Part shown: piece by piece, positions 35,551 to 46,849 of the stretch
Numbering within the stretch: the stretch's first letter is position 1
How the letters are laid out: each line of letters begins with the position of its first letter
Origin: Eonycteris spelaea
Taxonomy: Eukaryota; Chordata; Mammalia; Chiroptera; Pteropodidae
Assembly (NCBI GenBank): GCA_003508835.1
Contig: PUFA01000014.1
Coordinates: 4,346,501-4,410,500, forward strand
Reading direction: 5' to 3'
DNA length: 64,000 nucleotides
Notes under the pieces: model-generated
Databases searched by the model: none
What the model saw: only the letters and a program-made list of their open reading frames with translations
Told to the model about the DNA's origin: nothing
Made by a program: the position numbers and the translations under genes

Positions 35551-36410
35551 AAATATCAGTGTAAGGAGCGAGCACTCTGTCTATAGCGTAGACATCCGCT
35601 TCCTTAGACCAGAAAGAGGCAGTAATCGCTCTCATTCCGAAGGGTCCCCTTCCAGGACTTCGCTTTTGTCCTCTACCTCTTCTCAAGCTCTTCCAACAAC
35701 CTTTGTGATTCTGATTAGCTACAGGGTTGAAGAAACTCCCGTACAATAACCGATTATCCATGACTGATGCGTGTTCGGGGAGCCTCCACAGAGAGGAAGA
35801 AGGAGAGTCAAGAAGGCCCCCGGCCCTCCCCCAGGACCTTCTGGAAGCCCTGATGAAGGGCTGCTCTTTCTGGTTTGCAAATTCAGAACTTCTGGTGATC
35901 TCTAGGCTGTGATTCCCTGAGAACGCTGCAGTAGATGGCTTGCTGAATCTGTATTTAGTATGTGGCAACACATGGCTTGAAATTTTAAACTACTTCAGTG
36001 CTACGGTGATTGAGCAACCTAAAGTGGTTCCACATGGCTAGTAAAAGCTCATCGGGCGGAGCGATCTGGACCATTTCTCCCGCCCTAGAGCCTTAGAATC
36101 TGCAGATTTTAAAATTATTATTATTATAGAGTAGAATCAGCAGCTTCGGAGAGCACCGTCGACCAGAAGGAGGGAGCACAGCAGCCGATTTCACTCCAGC
36201 CACGTCCCGCAATGCGCCTTTAAAACCAAGAGAGGAACAGCTACCCCGGACCTCAACACTGCTTCTCAATCATTTCCATAAAAAAGACATCAAGACTCTT
36301 ATCTGCCTGGAGCAGATCAGGGTTCTGGGGAGATCTGAAAATTGCTCTTCACGATCCACTTTGGTTTAAAGGAAATGAATAGAAACGATTGCGAAAGTTG
36401 CTTGCCCTCA
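35551..36410. other. Unassigned sequence
   Basis: Part of a 176-codon minus-strand open frame (35971-35441) crosses this stretch, but it has no recognisable domain and its 3' end runs through an L2 relic, so it is not called. A TTA/ATT run lies at about 36115-36128. Confidence 0.45.
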
Positions 36411-36765
36411 TGTCTTAGCCAGCTCAGGCTGCGTTGACAAAGTACCATAGCCTGGGTGACTTTGAAACAATAAAAATGTGTTTTTCACAGTTCTGGAGGC
36501 CGGGAGTCTAAAATTGGGGTGCTGGCGTGGTGGGGGTCTGGTGAGGAGGGGCTTCCTGGCTGCAGATCGCCGACTTCTTATTGTATCCTCACAAGGGCAG
36601 AAGAGCTCTCTGGGGTCCCTTCGATAAGGCCACTTACCTCGTTCATAAGGGCTCCACCTTTGTGACCTAATTATCTCCTAAAGGCCTCACCTCCCAACAC
36701 CATCACAGGGGCAATTAGGGTTTCAACACAGAAATTTGGGGGGCACAGACGTTGAGCCTATAGTC
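36411..36765 (-). mobile_element. MLT1-type MaLR solo LTR
   Basis: Read on the minus strand it follows MLT1 throughout: the plus-strand text starts 'tgtcttagccagctcaggct', continues 'aaagtaccatagcctgggtg', 'tttttcacagttctggaggc', 'tcctcacaagggcagaagag', 'ctctctggggtcccttcgat', 'cctcacctcccaacaccatc' and ends 'atttggggggcacagacgtt'. MaLR LTRs derive from ERV-L-related nonautonomous elements of placental mammals. No internal region is attached. Confidence 0.85.
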
Positions 36766-37204
36766 TGTTGTTTCAAGTTCGCATTTATAGAATGTTCTCT
36801 ATTAAATAGGCCCAGCGTGTCTTTTAAAAAGAGAGAATAAATAAAAGAATGAAGAGGAAGCATACACATTCGATTACAGTAATGAACTACTACAGACAAT
36901 CAGGCCGCTCCTCGCAAGGGTTTCTCCCCTGTCGGAACCCGCTTTTGCTCACACCGAAAGAGTCACTGTGGTGTGAAGAGGTCCTGGCCTATGGAGAGAA
37001 GTAAGGAGACGCCCGCAGAGAACGCGTGGAGTGGAAGAGCTGGAGGGGGCTTCGGGCACTCGGTCCTCCTTCACAAGGCCTGCCCGGTGTGCATGGGGAA
37101 GACATGATGCTGCAAGGCAGCATCTCGAATCGAACCTCCGAGAAGACTTTCTCCTAACACACCCGGGACAGGTTGGCCAAGCAACACAAAGTCTTAGATG
37201 GTGG

Positions 37205-37415
37205 CACAAGAGGCACAAAATCTGGAGTCAAACGACACTGGATTTAACGCGCAGCTCTGCCACTCGTGAGCTGCTTAACTCTGGCGAGTTTTCATCTTCA
37301 TTTCTCAAAACACTGTTTTCCCGTTTGTAACCTGCAGAATTTTTGTAAGCGTTACATGAGAGAATGTCTGCAATCAGTGCAGTGACTGGCCTACGGCTGG
37401 CACTTTAGAGCTGGG
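37205..37415 (+). repeat. MIR SINE, near full span
   Basis: 'aaatctggagtcaaacgaca', 'ctggatttaacgcgcagctc', 'tgccactcgtgagctgctta', 'actctggcgagttttcatct', 'tacatgagagaatgtctgca' and 'gtgactggcctacggctggc' are MIR in order. Confidence 0.85.
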
Positions 37416-38499
37416 GAAGTCCATAGCTAACTGTCCCTTTGACAAATTTCTGAACCAACAGAGATAGTCCTAGGACACAGGGAGATGAGAATCAAAATAT
37501 AGTGAGAAAGGCTGATTTGGAGACTATGACTCAGGTTTTCTGCAACAGTAGGCTTCCCATTTGACTTCTGAAATTCGACCGATCGCTCGTCCAGTGACTG
37601 ACAGTGACTGGGCTCTTAGCACGAGGACATAGCTGACCCTTAAGTATCTGTCCTCCCCATAGATAGGCAGATCTTACTAGAGAGCAGGAAGGAAGAGAAC
37701 ATTCTCAGCTCCTTCCAAAACTCCAGCGTGATGCCTGCTTGTGCTGAGTGCTGTGGGGACAGGATGGGGCCGGAAGAGAAAGAAGCAATGGGACTTTGTC
37801 CCTACAGTGACAGATCGTACAGCCTCCTGGAAGGAGAGAGGCTGCTGCAAGAATTAAGTGAGTCATTACGAAAGATGCTGACACATATTAGTGATGCGCT
37901 TGCAAATGTTTCATGAGACACAGAGGAGAACTATCAAATCTCAGGTAATTGGGTATGGGATAAACTCTCCAGAAGCGGGGAAGTGTTCCTGGAAGTGTTC
38001 CTCGCCGTCTTCGCGACAGCTTTTCTCTCCTCTCCAACATGCACGGTACCTGACGCCTGTTATATCAGCCAAACACCCTTCAGACTTTTACATTTCAAAG
38101 CATATGGATTGGAGGGAAAAAAAATGGCATCAGGTCCAAAAGGAGAGATTTGAAATTGAAGCATTGGACTCAAAATGTGCCCTGATTCACTTTGACAAGG
38201 ACCCTTTTTTCTTGCACCATCTGCGTGTCGAATGATTAAGCAGCTTCCCTCTTACAGTTCGTTGTTTGCAAGCGAGGCTTTTAGGTCCCCTCTGCTACTA
38301 GCATTTTAACTTACTGAAACAAACGTAGCATAAGGAAAACTCCTTTAAGAAGCAATAGACCATGATTATACCAGGGTGGCGGTGGTGGCGTTAGGTGGCA
38401 ATAGGCAGCGAGGGTGGTATTTTTGGTTGGAAGAGCCAAATACACTTCACCTAAGGGTGGTCTTGCTTTCCCTGTCTCCTAAGTCTTGGTCGGTCCTAG

Positions 38500-38503
<4 letters not shown>
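37416..38503. other. Unassigned sequence
   Basis: Contains a perfect 12-bp tandem duplication (37979-38002, 'ggaagtgttcct' twice). No gene or repeat family recognised. Confidence 0.45.
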
Positions 38504-38539
<36 letters not shown>

Positions 38540-38573
38540 AAGAAAGAAAGAAGAAAGAAAGAAAAGAAGAAGA
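38504..38573. repeat. Poly-A run with (GAAA)n tail
   Basis: About 34 A followed by GAAA and GAA units. This is the usual look of an aged retroposon tail grown into a microsatellite, but the body upstream (about 38340-38503) does not match a family I know. Confidence 0.9.
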
Positions 38574-39119
38574 ACTGCTTGCTTCTATTTTAACTGTTGC
38601 TTTCAAAATGTACAGTTGCGGCTGCAAAGCAAACAATACAGATAAGAGAAAGGCTAGAGTTAGAGATGTGGTTATTTTTAGCTGCGTCTGTGGATATCGA
38701 AGACCATGGAATGATGGAGTCTACTTTCCCTTCCAAAATGTTAGATCCAGATATCCAGCCGGGAGGACAAGCATGTGGGCTGACGTGCTGCCGTAGCTCA
38801 GGACCGTGCTTTTAACACATGCTCACGAAGTAGACCCACTCTGAAGCTGCTGCTGTGACGGACCCTGCAGGAAGGATGAGATTTCCCGAGTGACCGTTCA
38901 GACCTCCAGCCTCTCGTTTCTGGGGACTGACTGATTGTTATGCTGTAATTGGGCAAGTGAAAGTATCTTGATCAGGATCACAGTGAGAAAAACATAACTT
39001 TAAAGGAAACTAAAACAGTGTGATGTTTTAGAAACTCCTGTCCCTGTCACTTGAGGCCATCTCAGTGTGGTGACTTCATCTAAGACCTCAGCATCAACAC
39101 TCTTGTGTTTCATTGCTTC

Positions 39120-39290
39120 TTGGATGATTACTGGCATAGTTTGGGCAACGAGCTTAACTTCTCTGGTCCTCGCTTCTTCGTCTGTTAAAATAGATGCAAA
39201 AAGACCTAAGAGGGAAGAAGTGAACTACACCCACAAGGCTGAAATGATGATGAAAAGCGTTGAGAACAGCACTTACCTACAACGGAACTC
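39120..39290 (+). repeat. MIR SINE fragment
   Basis: 'tggcatagtttgggcaacga', 'gcttaacttctctggtcctc', 'gcttcttcgtctgttaaaat', 'gctgaaatgatgatgaaaag' and 'cgttgagaacagcacttacc' fit the MIR 3' half. Confidence 0.65.
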
Positions 39291-40605
39291 TCAACGAATG
39301 TCCACTTACACAGGCGGCATGTACAGGTGAAAAACACACACTTCTGTGTGCATACATGCGTATACATTTCTTCTAATAAAGAATCAACTAAACTCTCCTA
39401 ATTGAAAGACCAAATAGCAGCTGGATGGCAGTGTCCAAAATTTCTGATTCATCATCTAGCTTTAAACATTCTTTTTCTCAAGAAACAAAAGCAAATCTGG
39501 AATACGATTAATACACAGAAGAAACCGCCCACCCCACCCCACCCCCCAAAAAAAACAGAGAGAAGATGGAGGGGTCCATGGCTTTCTCTAAGGCATTAAA
39601 TTTACTTCATTTTTAAACCAAGAAAGTGAAAAACCTATAAAATATATGATGTAACCAATTCCTCTTGAAAGTCTTTGAGTTTTTGAAAGAGATATGCTTC
39701 ACTGTGTAGCTTTACTCTATCTAAAGTACTGAACATCAGCACTTAAAAAAATGCTCTGAGTATAGGTTTATGTATAATTCCTTAAAATCTACCGGTACTT
39801 TGTCACTGAAGAAATAATGAAAAAAAAAAATGCCACCAGTGGCAATGAGAAGTGTGCTGGTATGGATGAGTTGCTTAGCAACAGATTAATTTCTTTAAAC
39901 TTTTACTGCTACTTTTTCAAAGAGACTGAAAAGAGAAATGTGAAGGCAACTGTAAGATCCTCATAATCAGAAGCTCCAGGAGACCCGCCGAAGTGGAAGA
40001 CACTCTTGCCTGGATGCTGACGCTGGGAGTTTGCAAACTATACTCAAGCTCCCCTGCCATGGGGTGCCCTCTTAGATTCTGCCCGTAGGAGGTGCTGGCT
40101 GGCGACAATGAGGTGGGGGAGAAGTGCTGGGGGTTCGTGCCTCTGAGGGTGTGGAAGCTGCTGGCTGTCGCTGGTCATGGACGTGAGGGCACTGCAGGCT
40201 CCAGTGGCCCAAGCAGAAGTAGAACCTCTTCTTGTAGCACCAGCCCTGGCCCAAGTGACACCCCTAGGTGGCTTCAGGGTTAGATGTGAGAGTGTCCCCC
40301 AAAGCTCAGAAGCACATGGAGACCTGCAGATGCCAGCTCAGGGGAGTTCGTGTGCTCTGATCTTGAGTGATATTCTTTCTTTGGGCTCCTCTTCACCCTC
40401 TATTTTCTCTCCTGTTCTCCCTGCTCTTATAATGCCTCCTTTGTATTAAATTCTGTCTATTGGAAACACCTAAAGAGGTTTCCGACTGAATGCTGAAATG
40501 GATAAAATCTTCAAGGAAATTACAGGCTCCCTCATTAGACTCAAATTACAGAGCAATATGATACGGACAAAAATAAAAATAAGCATCGTGCACCAAACTA
40601 GGATG
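39291..40605. other. Unassigned sequence
   Basis: AT-rich to about 39930 with a C/A-rich tract at 39526-39556 and an A run at 39821-39830; GC-richer from 39960 to 40340. No gene or family recognised. Confidence 0.4.
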
Positions 40606-40720
40606 GGTACTGTGATAGTTAATTTAAATCTCTCGACAGATGTAGATATGGATACAGCCGTAGCGATGGCTGTTCTGACTCTTTTCTCTGGAGACCCTGA
40701 AATGAGTACGGAGGCTACAA
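40606..40720 (+). mobile_element. Collapsed LTR fragment (both ends, middle lost)
   Basis: 'tactgtgatagttaattta' matches the start of a widespread mammalian LTR-like repeat ('tgatagttaattttatgtg'), and 'ggctgttctgactcttttct' with 'ctggagaccctgaaatgagt' matches the end of the same repeat ('ggttctgtttctctggagaaccctgacta'). About 400 bases that normally separate them are missing. The family name is not certain. Overlapping open frames on both strands (40498-40848, 40814-40470) cross it. Confidence 0.4.
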
Positions 40721-41231
40721 TGATTGTAAGCGAGACGATGCCGTTTGTGGGCAAAGGCCAGATAATGAACAGCCCTATCAGCCGAAGGCTTTGGAACCTT
40801 ACTCTAAGGTTCATTAGAACAGCTTCTAGTTTTGAGGCAGAAGAGTGAAGTGGTCATATTGTATTTGCTTGAAAAGCAGCCCGGCTGCAGGCACACAGAG
40901 GATGGATCTCCCAGGAGCCTAGATGTAGGAGGGCATGACCCTCAGGGGCCAAGTCCGTGGAGCAGTCAGCCGAACCTCTGCCTGCCAGGGAGGGACGGGC
41001 TCCCCTCTCCAGCTCTTCAGACCCTCGTCGTCCTCAGAGGCCACTCGTCTTCCCTGCTCTCTCTGAGCATCTCACTGTCAGCATAGGCCACCCTGGGGCC
41101 TGGTTCCTCCCAGTCTTGGCTTTCAATCAGACCCCAGTGATGAGGAGCTATAAGTAAGGATTTAGCCACAGCCTGGCAGACTGATTCAGGGTATAGAGCT
41201 GTTAATTCTTTTATTAACCTTATTATCTATT
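40721..41231. other. Unassigned sequence
   Basis: No repeat or gene recognised. Confidence 0.45.
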
Positions 41232-41400
41232 TTTATTTTTAATTGCAATTGACATACGATATATTAGTTTCAGGTGTACAACATGATGATTAGACATTTA
41301 TATAATGTAAGACGTGACCACCCCAATAAACTGGTACCTGTCTCACACCACACGTGGTTATTCTAGTGTTATTGGCTCTATTCCTTATCGAAGCTATTAT
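41232..41400 (-). mobile_element. L1 LINE 3' end
   Basis: Plus-strand text 'gcaattgacatacgatatat', 'tagtttcaggtgtacaacat', 'gatgattagacatttatata', 'atgtaagacgtgaccacccc', 'ggttattctagtgttattgg' is the antisense of the same L1 3' UTR seen on the plus strand at 7812-8055, and it retains the very terminus that the other copy has lost. Confidence 0.85.
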
Positions 41401-42989
41401 TCTTGACCCAGAACCATTTAAATGGCCACAGCTCTAAGTGGACAGTTTGGGTGCCAAAATATACATGGAAACAGATGACGTTTACGTCCAGGCACTGACA
41501 GGCTTTGTGGTCTATTTTCATAAAAAGGTCTACATCTCAGGTCGTGGGCCGGGGCTCAGCATGTGTCCTGTTATCCCATTCAGTGCTTTTCAGAGTGATG
41601 TGAACTTGAGTTTCAGTCCGCAGAGTCCCCAGACATGTAGCCAGGGGTGTGTTTTCCGTGAATTTAATGCAACTTAAGCTTCAGAGCCTTCATGTGTGTG
41701 CCGCCCCCCCCCGCCCCGCGCCAAGGGCCTGGCAGTGTGTTTAGACAGTCATACGGTCTTATAAAATTTGCAAAAGTAAGACATTTCAACCACAATCAAT
41801 TAAGACTGCTGTCTCTTTCCATTCCATCTTCCCTGCCAAACTTTCCCTTGCGTTGGGTGGTGTTACAGTGGTCACGGGCATTCTGAGGATCTAGCTGGGG
41901 AAAGAACTCGAGTTGGGGTTAGTTTGGGTTTAACTGAAATCAGCTTATGTCTCACAGTCACTTCCAGAACAATTGATTTATTGCTAACCATCCTGGTGTA
42001 GGAGCGGATTCTAAAAATATTTCTACCACCCACTCTGTCGACTCACTCGGGGCCGTGACACGAAGGTGCTGGGCCAGAGGTTGATTCACAGGATAAACAC
42101 GCCCCATGGCCACAGAGCTGTGCGGAGAGGAATAGAGAAATAGGTCTTGAGATGCACAGAGCCAGAAGCTAATCCGTGGAAAATCCTTCCAATTATCGAA
42201 CATGTGAAATCGTAAGCAGATAATTTGAAACAGAAGTCCCGTCTCCTAAGAAGACAGTTGATAATGCAGCATGCAGAGTTTAAACACTCCACATTCTTTT
42301 CTTTTTAGAGGGAAATCTGATGAGACAGAGTTGTTAAAATGGCCGTTGAAAATCTCGCTGATTTAACTGAAAATACGGACATCCACAAAAATCCACCGAC
42401 GATACGCCATGGCGACAAAGACATTGTGAATGAATGCTATCCAAACAAAGTTTCAAGAATGGTTACCACACAAGAACACTCGGAATGACCTGAAATCTTA
42501 TAGCTTTTCAATAAAAGAAAAATGATGGCGGTTTTTCCAGATTTGACCACAATAGTATAAACACTTCCCGTGGCATTAGCAATATGGAGTTGCAATGTGA
42601 AAGAAGGTTTTCTAGACTATGACTAACTAAAGGAAATCAAACAACTATGTGAGGGGAATGACAAGATTTCATTTCTCTTCTCTTTATAGAAAATATTACA
42701 AAATCATTATCGTGTGAAGATGTTATCAAAAATTACACCGCTTGCCATACTTTTTTGCTAACAAAGGTTAATTGATCCATAGCTCTTTTGGGAGCTTAGA
42801 GAGGTAAATGCTGATCCAAAATGATTCGGGGTATTGATGCTCAGGGGATATTGGCTGAATGAAGAAAGAAGTAAATTGAATCAATGCATTCATGAGTATT
42901 ACTTTGTTTTATATTCCCATATATATGTATGTATAAATGTATATAAATATATACAGTTAGGGGAATATTGTTACTTATTCATGTTAATA
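41401..42989. other. Unassigned sequence
   Basis: C-run near 41703-41711. 42290-42790 is a quiet AT-rich stretch with no repeat similarity that I recognise ('gaaaatctcgctgatttaac', 'gacgatacgccatggcgaca'). AT dinucleotide words at 42918-42953. No coding evidence. Confidence 0.4.
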
Positions 42990-43110
42990 ATAACCAACAT
43001 TTACTGAGCACCTTATGTTTTTCTAAATGTATATACAAATTTCTCCCCTAACTTAATCCACTTAACTCTTTCAGGGAAGAGAGTCAGCCATTTCAAAGTA
43101 GAACTGTTCT
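42990..43110 (-). repeat. MIR SINE fragment
   Basis: Reverse MIR: 'taataaccaacatttactga', 'gcaccttatgtttttctaaa', 'tcccctaacttaatccactt' and 'agggaagagagtcagcc'. Confidence 0.5.
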
Positions 43111-43214
43111 TGCCATAACTAATTTAAGCAATTGGACATTTTCCTAAGGTCAGAAAAATAAGTTATCACAGTATGTCAAATTGCTTTTATTCCTTTATAA
43201 TAATTTGATTCCAC

Positions 43215-43345
43215 AGTTGAGGGAGAGAAGAGCTTTGGAGTCATAAAGACCTGAGAGTAAATCCTTGTTCTATTATTTACCAGATGAGGGACCTTAACGA
43301 GTCACATCGCTCTCTCTCCTCATTGTGTCTCAATTAGATCATAGA
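43215..43345 (+). repeat. MIR SINE fragment
   Basis: 'gagctttggagtcataaaga', 'cctgagagtaaatccttgtt', 'ctattatttaccagatgagg', 'gaccttaacgagtcacatcg' and 'ctcattgtgtctcaattag' are MIR in order. It lies in the opposite orientation to the MIR trace just upstream. Confidence 0.75.
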
Positions 43346-43834
43346 AATGTCAGTGAAGGGCAAAGCTTGATGTCTTTATGTTTTGGTACTACTTTAAATG
43401 AAGCCTAAATTTGGGAGAGCGGAAGGGAAGAAACTGTGTTTTACCACACATTCCTTCGCCCACTCCGGGTTAAGTCGCTGGTTAAAAAAGTTATGCCATT
43501 AATTTGTCATGTAGTAAAGATTTTTCTCAGAAGAAACGTGGGCTCAGAGGCCTAGGTCTGCTCCTCAGCCGTGTGGAGGGCAGTTTGCGAATCGGGCCGG
43601 TCACTCTGCAGTGATCGCATCCTGGGGGTGCCACCGACCGCTGCTGCCCCCATAGCCCAGAGCCACGAGCTGTCACCGCACAGCCCACTGTCCTTCCTCC
43701 AGCGCACCTCGTTCCCCCACCTCCCTCCATGTCCTCACACCTGCTCCTCCCACAGGGACACTTTTCCCTCTCTCGTTCTTCCGTGAGCTCCTCCTACCTT
43801 CCCTCAGGCCCAGCTCCCCTGCCTTTCTCCAATG

Positions 43835-43991
43835 CGCTCACACTCCCAGTGTCTCTTCCTTTCTTATAAGGACACCACTCATGCGACCTCATTTAACCTT
43901 AATTACTCCCTGAAAGACCCTATCCCACACTGGGGATTAGGGCTTCAACACATGGGTTGGGGGGGTGGGCAACACAATTCAGTCTATAACA
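43835..43991 (-). mobile_element. MLT1-type MaLR LTR, partial
   Basis: 'cttataaggacaccactcat', 'aattactccctgaaagaccc', 'cactggggattagggcttca' and 'gggcaacacaattcagtcta' followed by 'taaca' is the antisense of the LTR 5' half. The LTR 3' half is missing or too diverged to see. Confidence 0.7.
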
Positions 43992-45429
43992 GGAGAGAAT
44001 CACTTAAATTGGAAGAAGGATGTGTGCCATCCAGTTACTACACCATGGCAGCCCTGCAAGAGACACTTTTGGGGACTTTTGGGACATTCTCAGGTGGAGG
44101 CAATGACAAGACATGTTGCCCAATAGAGATGGACACAAAGGAGCGACCCAGTTGACAAACGCCATGTCTACAGCAGCTCAGAAGCTGCCCCTGCCTCATG
44201 GTCCAGCCACTGCCCAAGCTGAAGGAAGAGGCTTAGGGCCAGCCTTAGGGCCAGGCAAAGACCCGGCAGGGCTGAGGTAGGAATCTATCCTCCCATGAGT
44301 AAGGCAGCGCAGAGACTTAGATGTTGCATTTGTACCTTTCATTGGGAGGAAGATCGGGTACAGAGTAAGTGTTCAGTCATCAGCCCGTGAAAGTCACATG
44401 GCCATATACGTGAGCTCCCATACCTGAGGATTTTCTCACAAAGGCTGAAATGCCCAAGGGGCTGGGGAAGGTGGCTGTGCATTGGATGAGAACTTCAACA
44501 TTCAGCCCTGGACTAATATTCTGACTCCGTTTATGTAATAAAGTGGACCAGAAAACACCTCCATCTCTTTCCATACCTGAGCACGTGCTCTTAGTTTGCA
44601 CTGGAATGTTATAAATCGTGCTCGTATTTTGCATTTGAGGTTGCTTCATTTTTCACTGGTATTTGAAGAGCACAATTGACAAGTTTCCTTCATGAGAAAC
44701 ATTGCACATCAAAAAAAATTTTTCCAAGGCTCTTTCTCCTTTTGATGCACATTTTCACAGACCATTAATAATATCTCATTAAAGTCTTCTCTGCTTTCAT
44801 CTGGGCCTGTAGTTTGAACTTGAACTTGTCTATGAGTCCAGCTCCATGGCTGCTCAGAAGTTTTCCATCTGGCCACGGTATGTGTGGAGGTGGTTACTGA
44901 CCACTGGCTCTAGCTTCTTCTCAGAGGCAAGTGGATTTAAATCGTTCACCCCAAGAGTTAAACTGGTTTAACTGTAGGGACCTAGACAGAGTAATCCAAA
45001 CACAATAAGATAGCCCATTAGAAACATTTTCTGTGTTGACATCTTCTGACTTTTATCATAAATGAGAGATTTCGAAGGGAGTGAGTCATAGAAAAAGAAA
45101 AAAATAACCTGGTTTGGCAATCAGCATATTATATCTCCCCAGTGACTCATAGCGTCAGACTCAAGTCAGGACAAACAGAGTTCCTGTCAGAAGTGCAGTT
45201 AAAAATAAAAGCAAAAATAAGAAGAGGGAAAAATATACTTTATAACTGTACCTAGAACTCTCTCTGCTTCAATGTCTTAATTAGGGGTTGGAGGGACAAA
45301 TAAGATGATAGCTGAGTCATAAGACAGGAGGAAGCAGCCCCCACGGAGCAAAGACAAATGGCAGAAGCCAGGAAGTATGGATCATCTTTTAAACATGAGC
45401 GGGTACACAAGAAAAGCTCCCTCTCCCCT
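43992..45429. other. Unassigned sequence
   Basis: No gene or confident repeat recognised. 44700-44960 is AT-rich; 45100-45200 has nothing distinctive. Confidence 0.4.
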
Positions 45430-45660
45430 GATGGAATTGTGGTCTGATGGAAGAAGCACAGGTTCTGGAGTTAAACGAACTTGCATCTGAATTCTGCCTC
45501 CACCAGAATTAGCTGTGCAGCCTTAGACGGCTGAGGTCACTTAGTTTTCACACCTGTAGCATGAGGACAGCAAGCCATTACACAAACCATTACACAGAGC
45601 CGCCGTGAAGATGAACCAACATGAAGCGTGTTAAGCGTTTAGCTTGGTGTCCGTATGTCT
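45430..45660 (+). repeat. MIR SINE, near full length
   Basis: 'tgtggtctgatggaagaagc', 'acaggttctggagttaaacg', 'cagaattagctgtgcagcct', 'tcacacctgtagcatgagga', 'ccgccgtgaagatgaaccaa' and 'gtgttaagcgtttagcttgg' run through the whole MIR order. Confidence 0.85.
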
Positions 45661-45724
45661 AGATGGAACATTAAATAACCCTTTACCTTAAAAGACCCAT
45701 CAGATTTTTTTTAAGTGCAATAAC

Positions 45725-46090
45725 TCCCAAACGATAGTGAAGAATGTAGAAAGGGATCTCTTACACACTGTTCGTGTGCATGTAAATTGTTCGGTCACTT
45801 TGGATAGCGATTAAGTGAAAGGTGGGCTGAGCACACCCCTTGACCAAGTCATTTCACTTTCAGATGAGTACCCTACAGAAATCCTTGCACTTGTACATAA
45901 GACTGATGGGCGACCATCATCTTTACACTTTGTTTTGTAAAGAAAATGCTGAACATGGTATTTGTTCATCATCACAAAAGTAATGATGGGCAAATAAACT
46001 GTTACATCAGTCTATTGTAAGAAATACTATTCCTCAGTGAAAACAGAAAGATGTATATTAAGTATGTAGTAATTTTTGCTACTATTTAGA
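45725..46090 (+). mobile_element. Old L1 LINE 3' end
   Basis: 'gttcggtcactttggatagc', 'ccccttgaccaagtcatttc', 'ctacagaaatccttgcactt', 'gtacataagactgatgggcg', 'gggcaaataaactgttacat' and 'aatactattcctcagtgaaa' follow the old L1 3' region ('tttgacccagcaattccact...tcctacagatatacttgcac...aatactatgcagc'). Confidence 0.75.
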
Positions 46091-46204
46091 TAGTAAAAAT
46101 TTTTTAGGTAAATTTATTAGTATAAATGTTGTTTTTTATTCTCTTATAATCCTTTTATTTATTGTAACATCTTTAGGCTCTCTGTTCCCTTATGATCCTG
46201 TTAA

Positions 46205-46415
46205 GGACTGTTAAGCTTCTTTGGGTGGCCATTTAAGGTTACCTAAAAATGTTGGATCAAATATAATCAACGCGTTGACGCAAAGCAAAGTCAAGGAAGG
46301 CCTAAAACGCATGATGTGTAGCCTCGCTTCAGCCATGTAAGGGCAGAGGCATGAACAGAAGAGAAAGCAAGTCACTTAGGACCATGAAGGTCAACATGGG
46401 CATGTGATCTGTGCA
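46205..46415 (+). repeat. Unnamed dispersed repeat, copy A
   Basis: Similar to 48800-48990 in the same orientation. Shared text: 'ggatcaaatataatcaacg' here against 'ggataaaatgtaaccaacg' there, 'agtcaaggaaggcctaaaac' against 'agtcaaggaagatctagaaa', then 'gcatgatgtgtagc' against 'acatgataagtagc', and looser similarity after. I do not recognise the family. Confidence 0.6.
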
Positions 46416-46479
46416 GTCCCATGGAAATCTTCCACCCTAGTTTTGAAAAAAATAAAATTTTTCCAACAGTCTTTTGGGG

Positions 46480-46640
46480 AAATTTATCAATTTTATTAAT
46501 CTCCATAAAAGCCAATTTTGCTTTTGCTTTTGCCTTTCTACTTTGTTTTACTTTCAGTTTTTTTGAATTCTGATCTTATTTTTTATATTTTTATTATTTT
46601 TCCTTCTACCTGTATTGATTTTATTTGTACTTAATGAGAA
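46480..46640 (-). mobile_element. L1 LINE ORF2 fragment
   Basis: 'tttatcaattttattaatct', 'agccaattttgcttttgctt', 'gaattctgatcttatttttt' and 'tttttccttctacctgtatt' are the antisense of the L1 ORF2 reverse-transcriptase region. No frame survives. Confidence 0.65.
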
Positions 46641-46849
46641 AAATGGGGAAAAGTATGTCTAGTCCTCTTCCTTCAAACCAGTACAGAAAATACAACTGGA
46701 AAAAATGGACAAAAGTCTTGATATCAGCAAAAATTTGTGCAATATCACAGTCATCAAAAACTGTTCCTTAAAAGCACAATTAGACATCACTATCTGACTT
46801 TTTAAAATGTTATTTAAATTAGTCTCAAGTGTTGCAATGACATGAAGAC

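Noticed and set aside
35441..35971. 176-codon open frame, minus strand
   Set aside because: No domain; its 3' part runs through a diverged L2 fragment and other frames compete on the plus strand.
40470..40848. Overlapping 114- and 116-codon frames considered as a processed pseudogene
   Set aside because: No similarity to a cellular protein was recognised in any frame, and the middle is better explained by a collapsed LTR.
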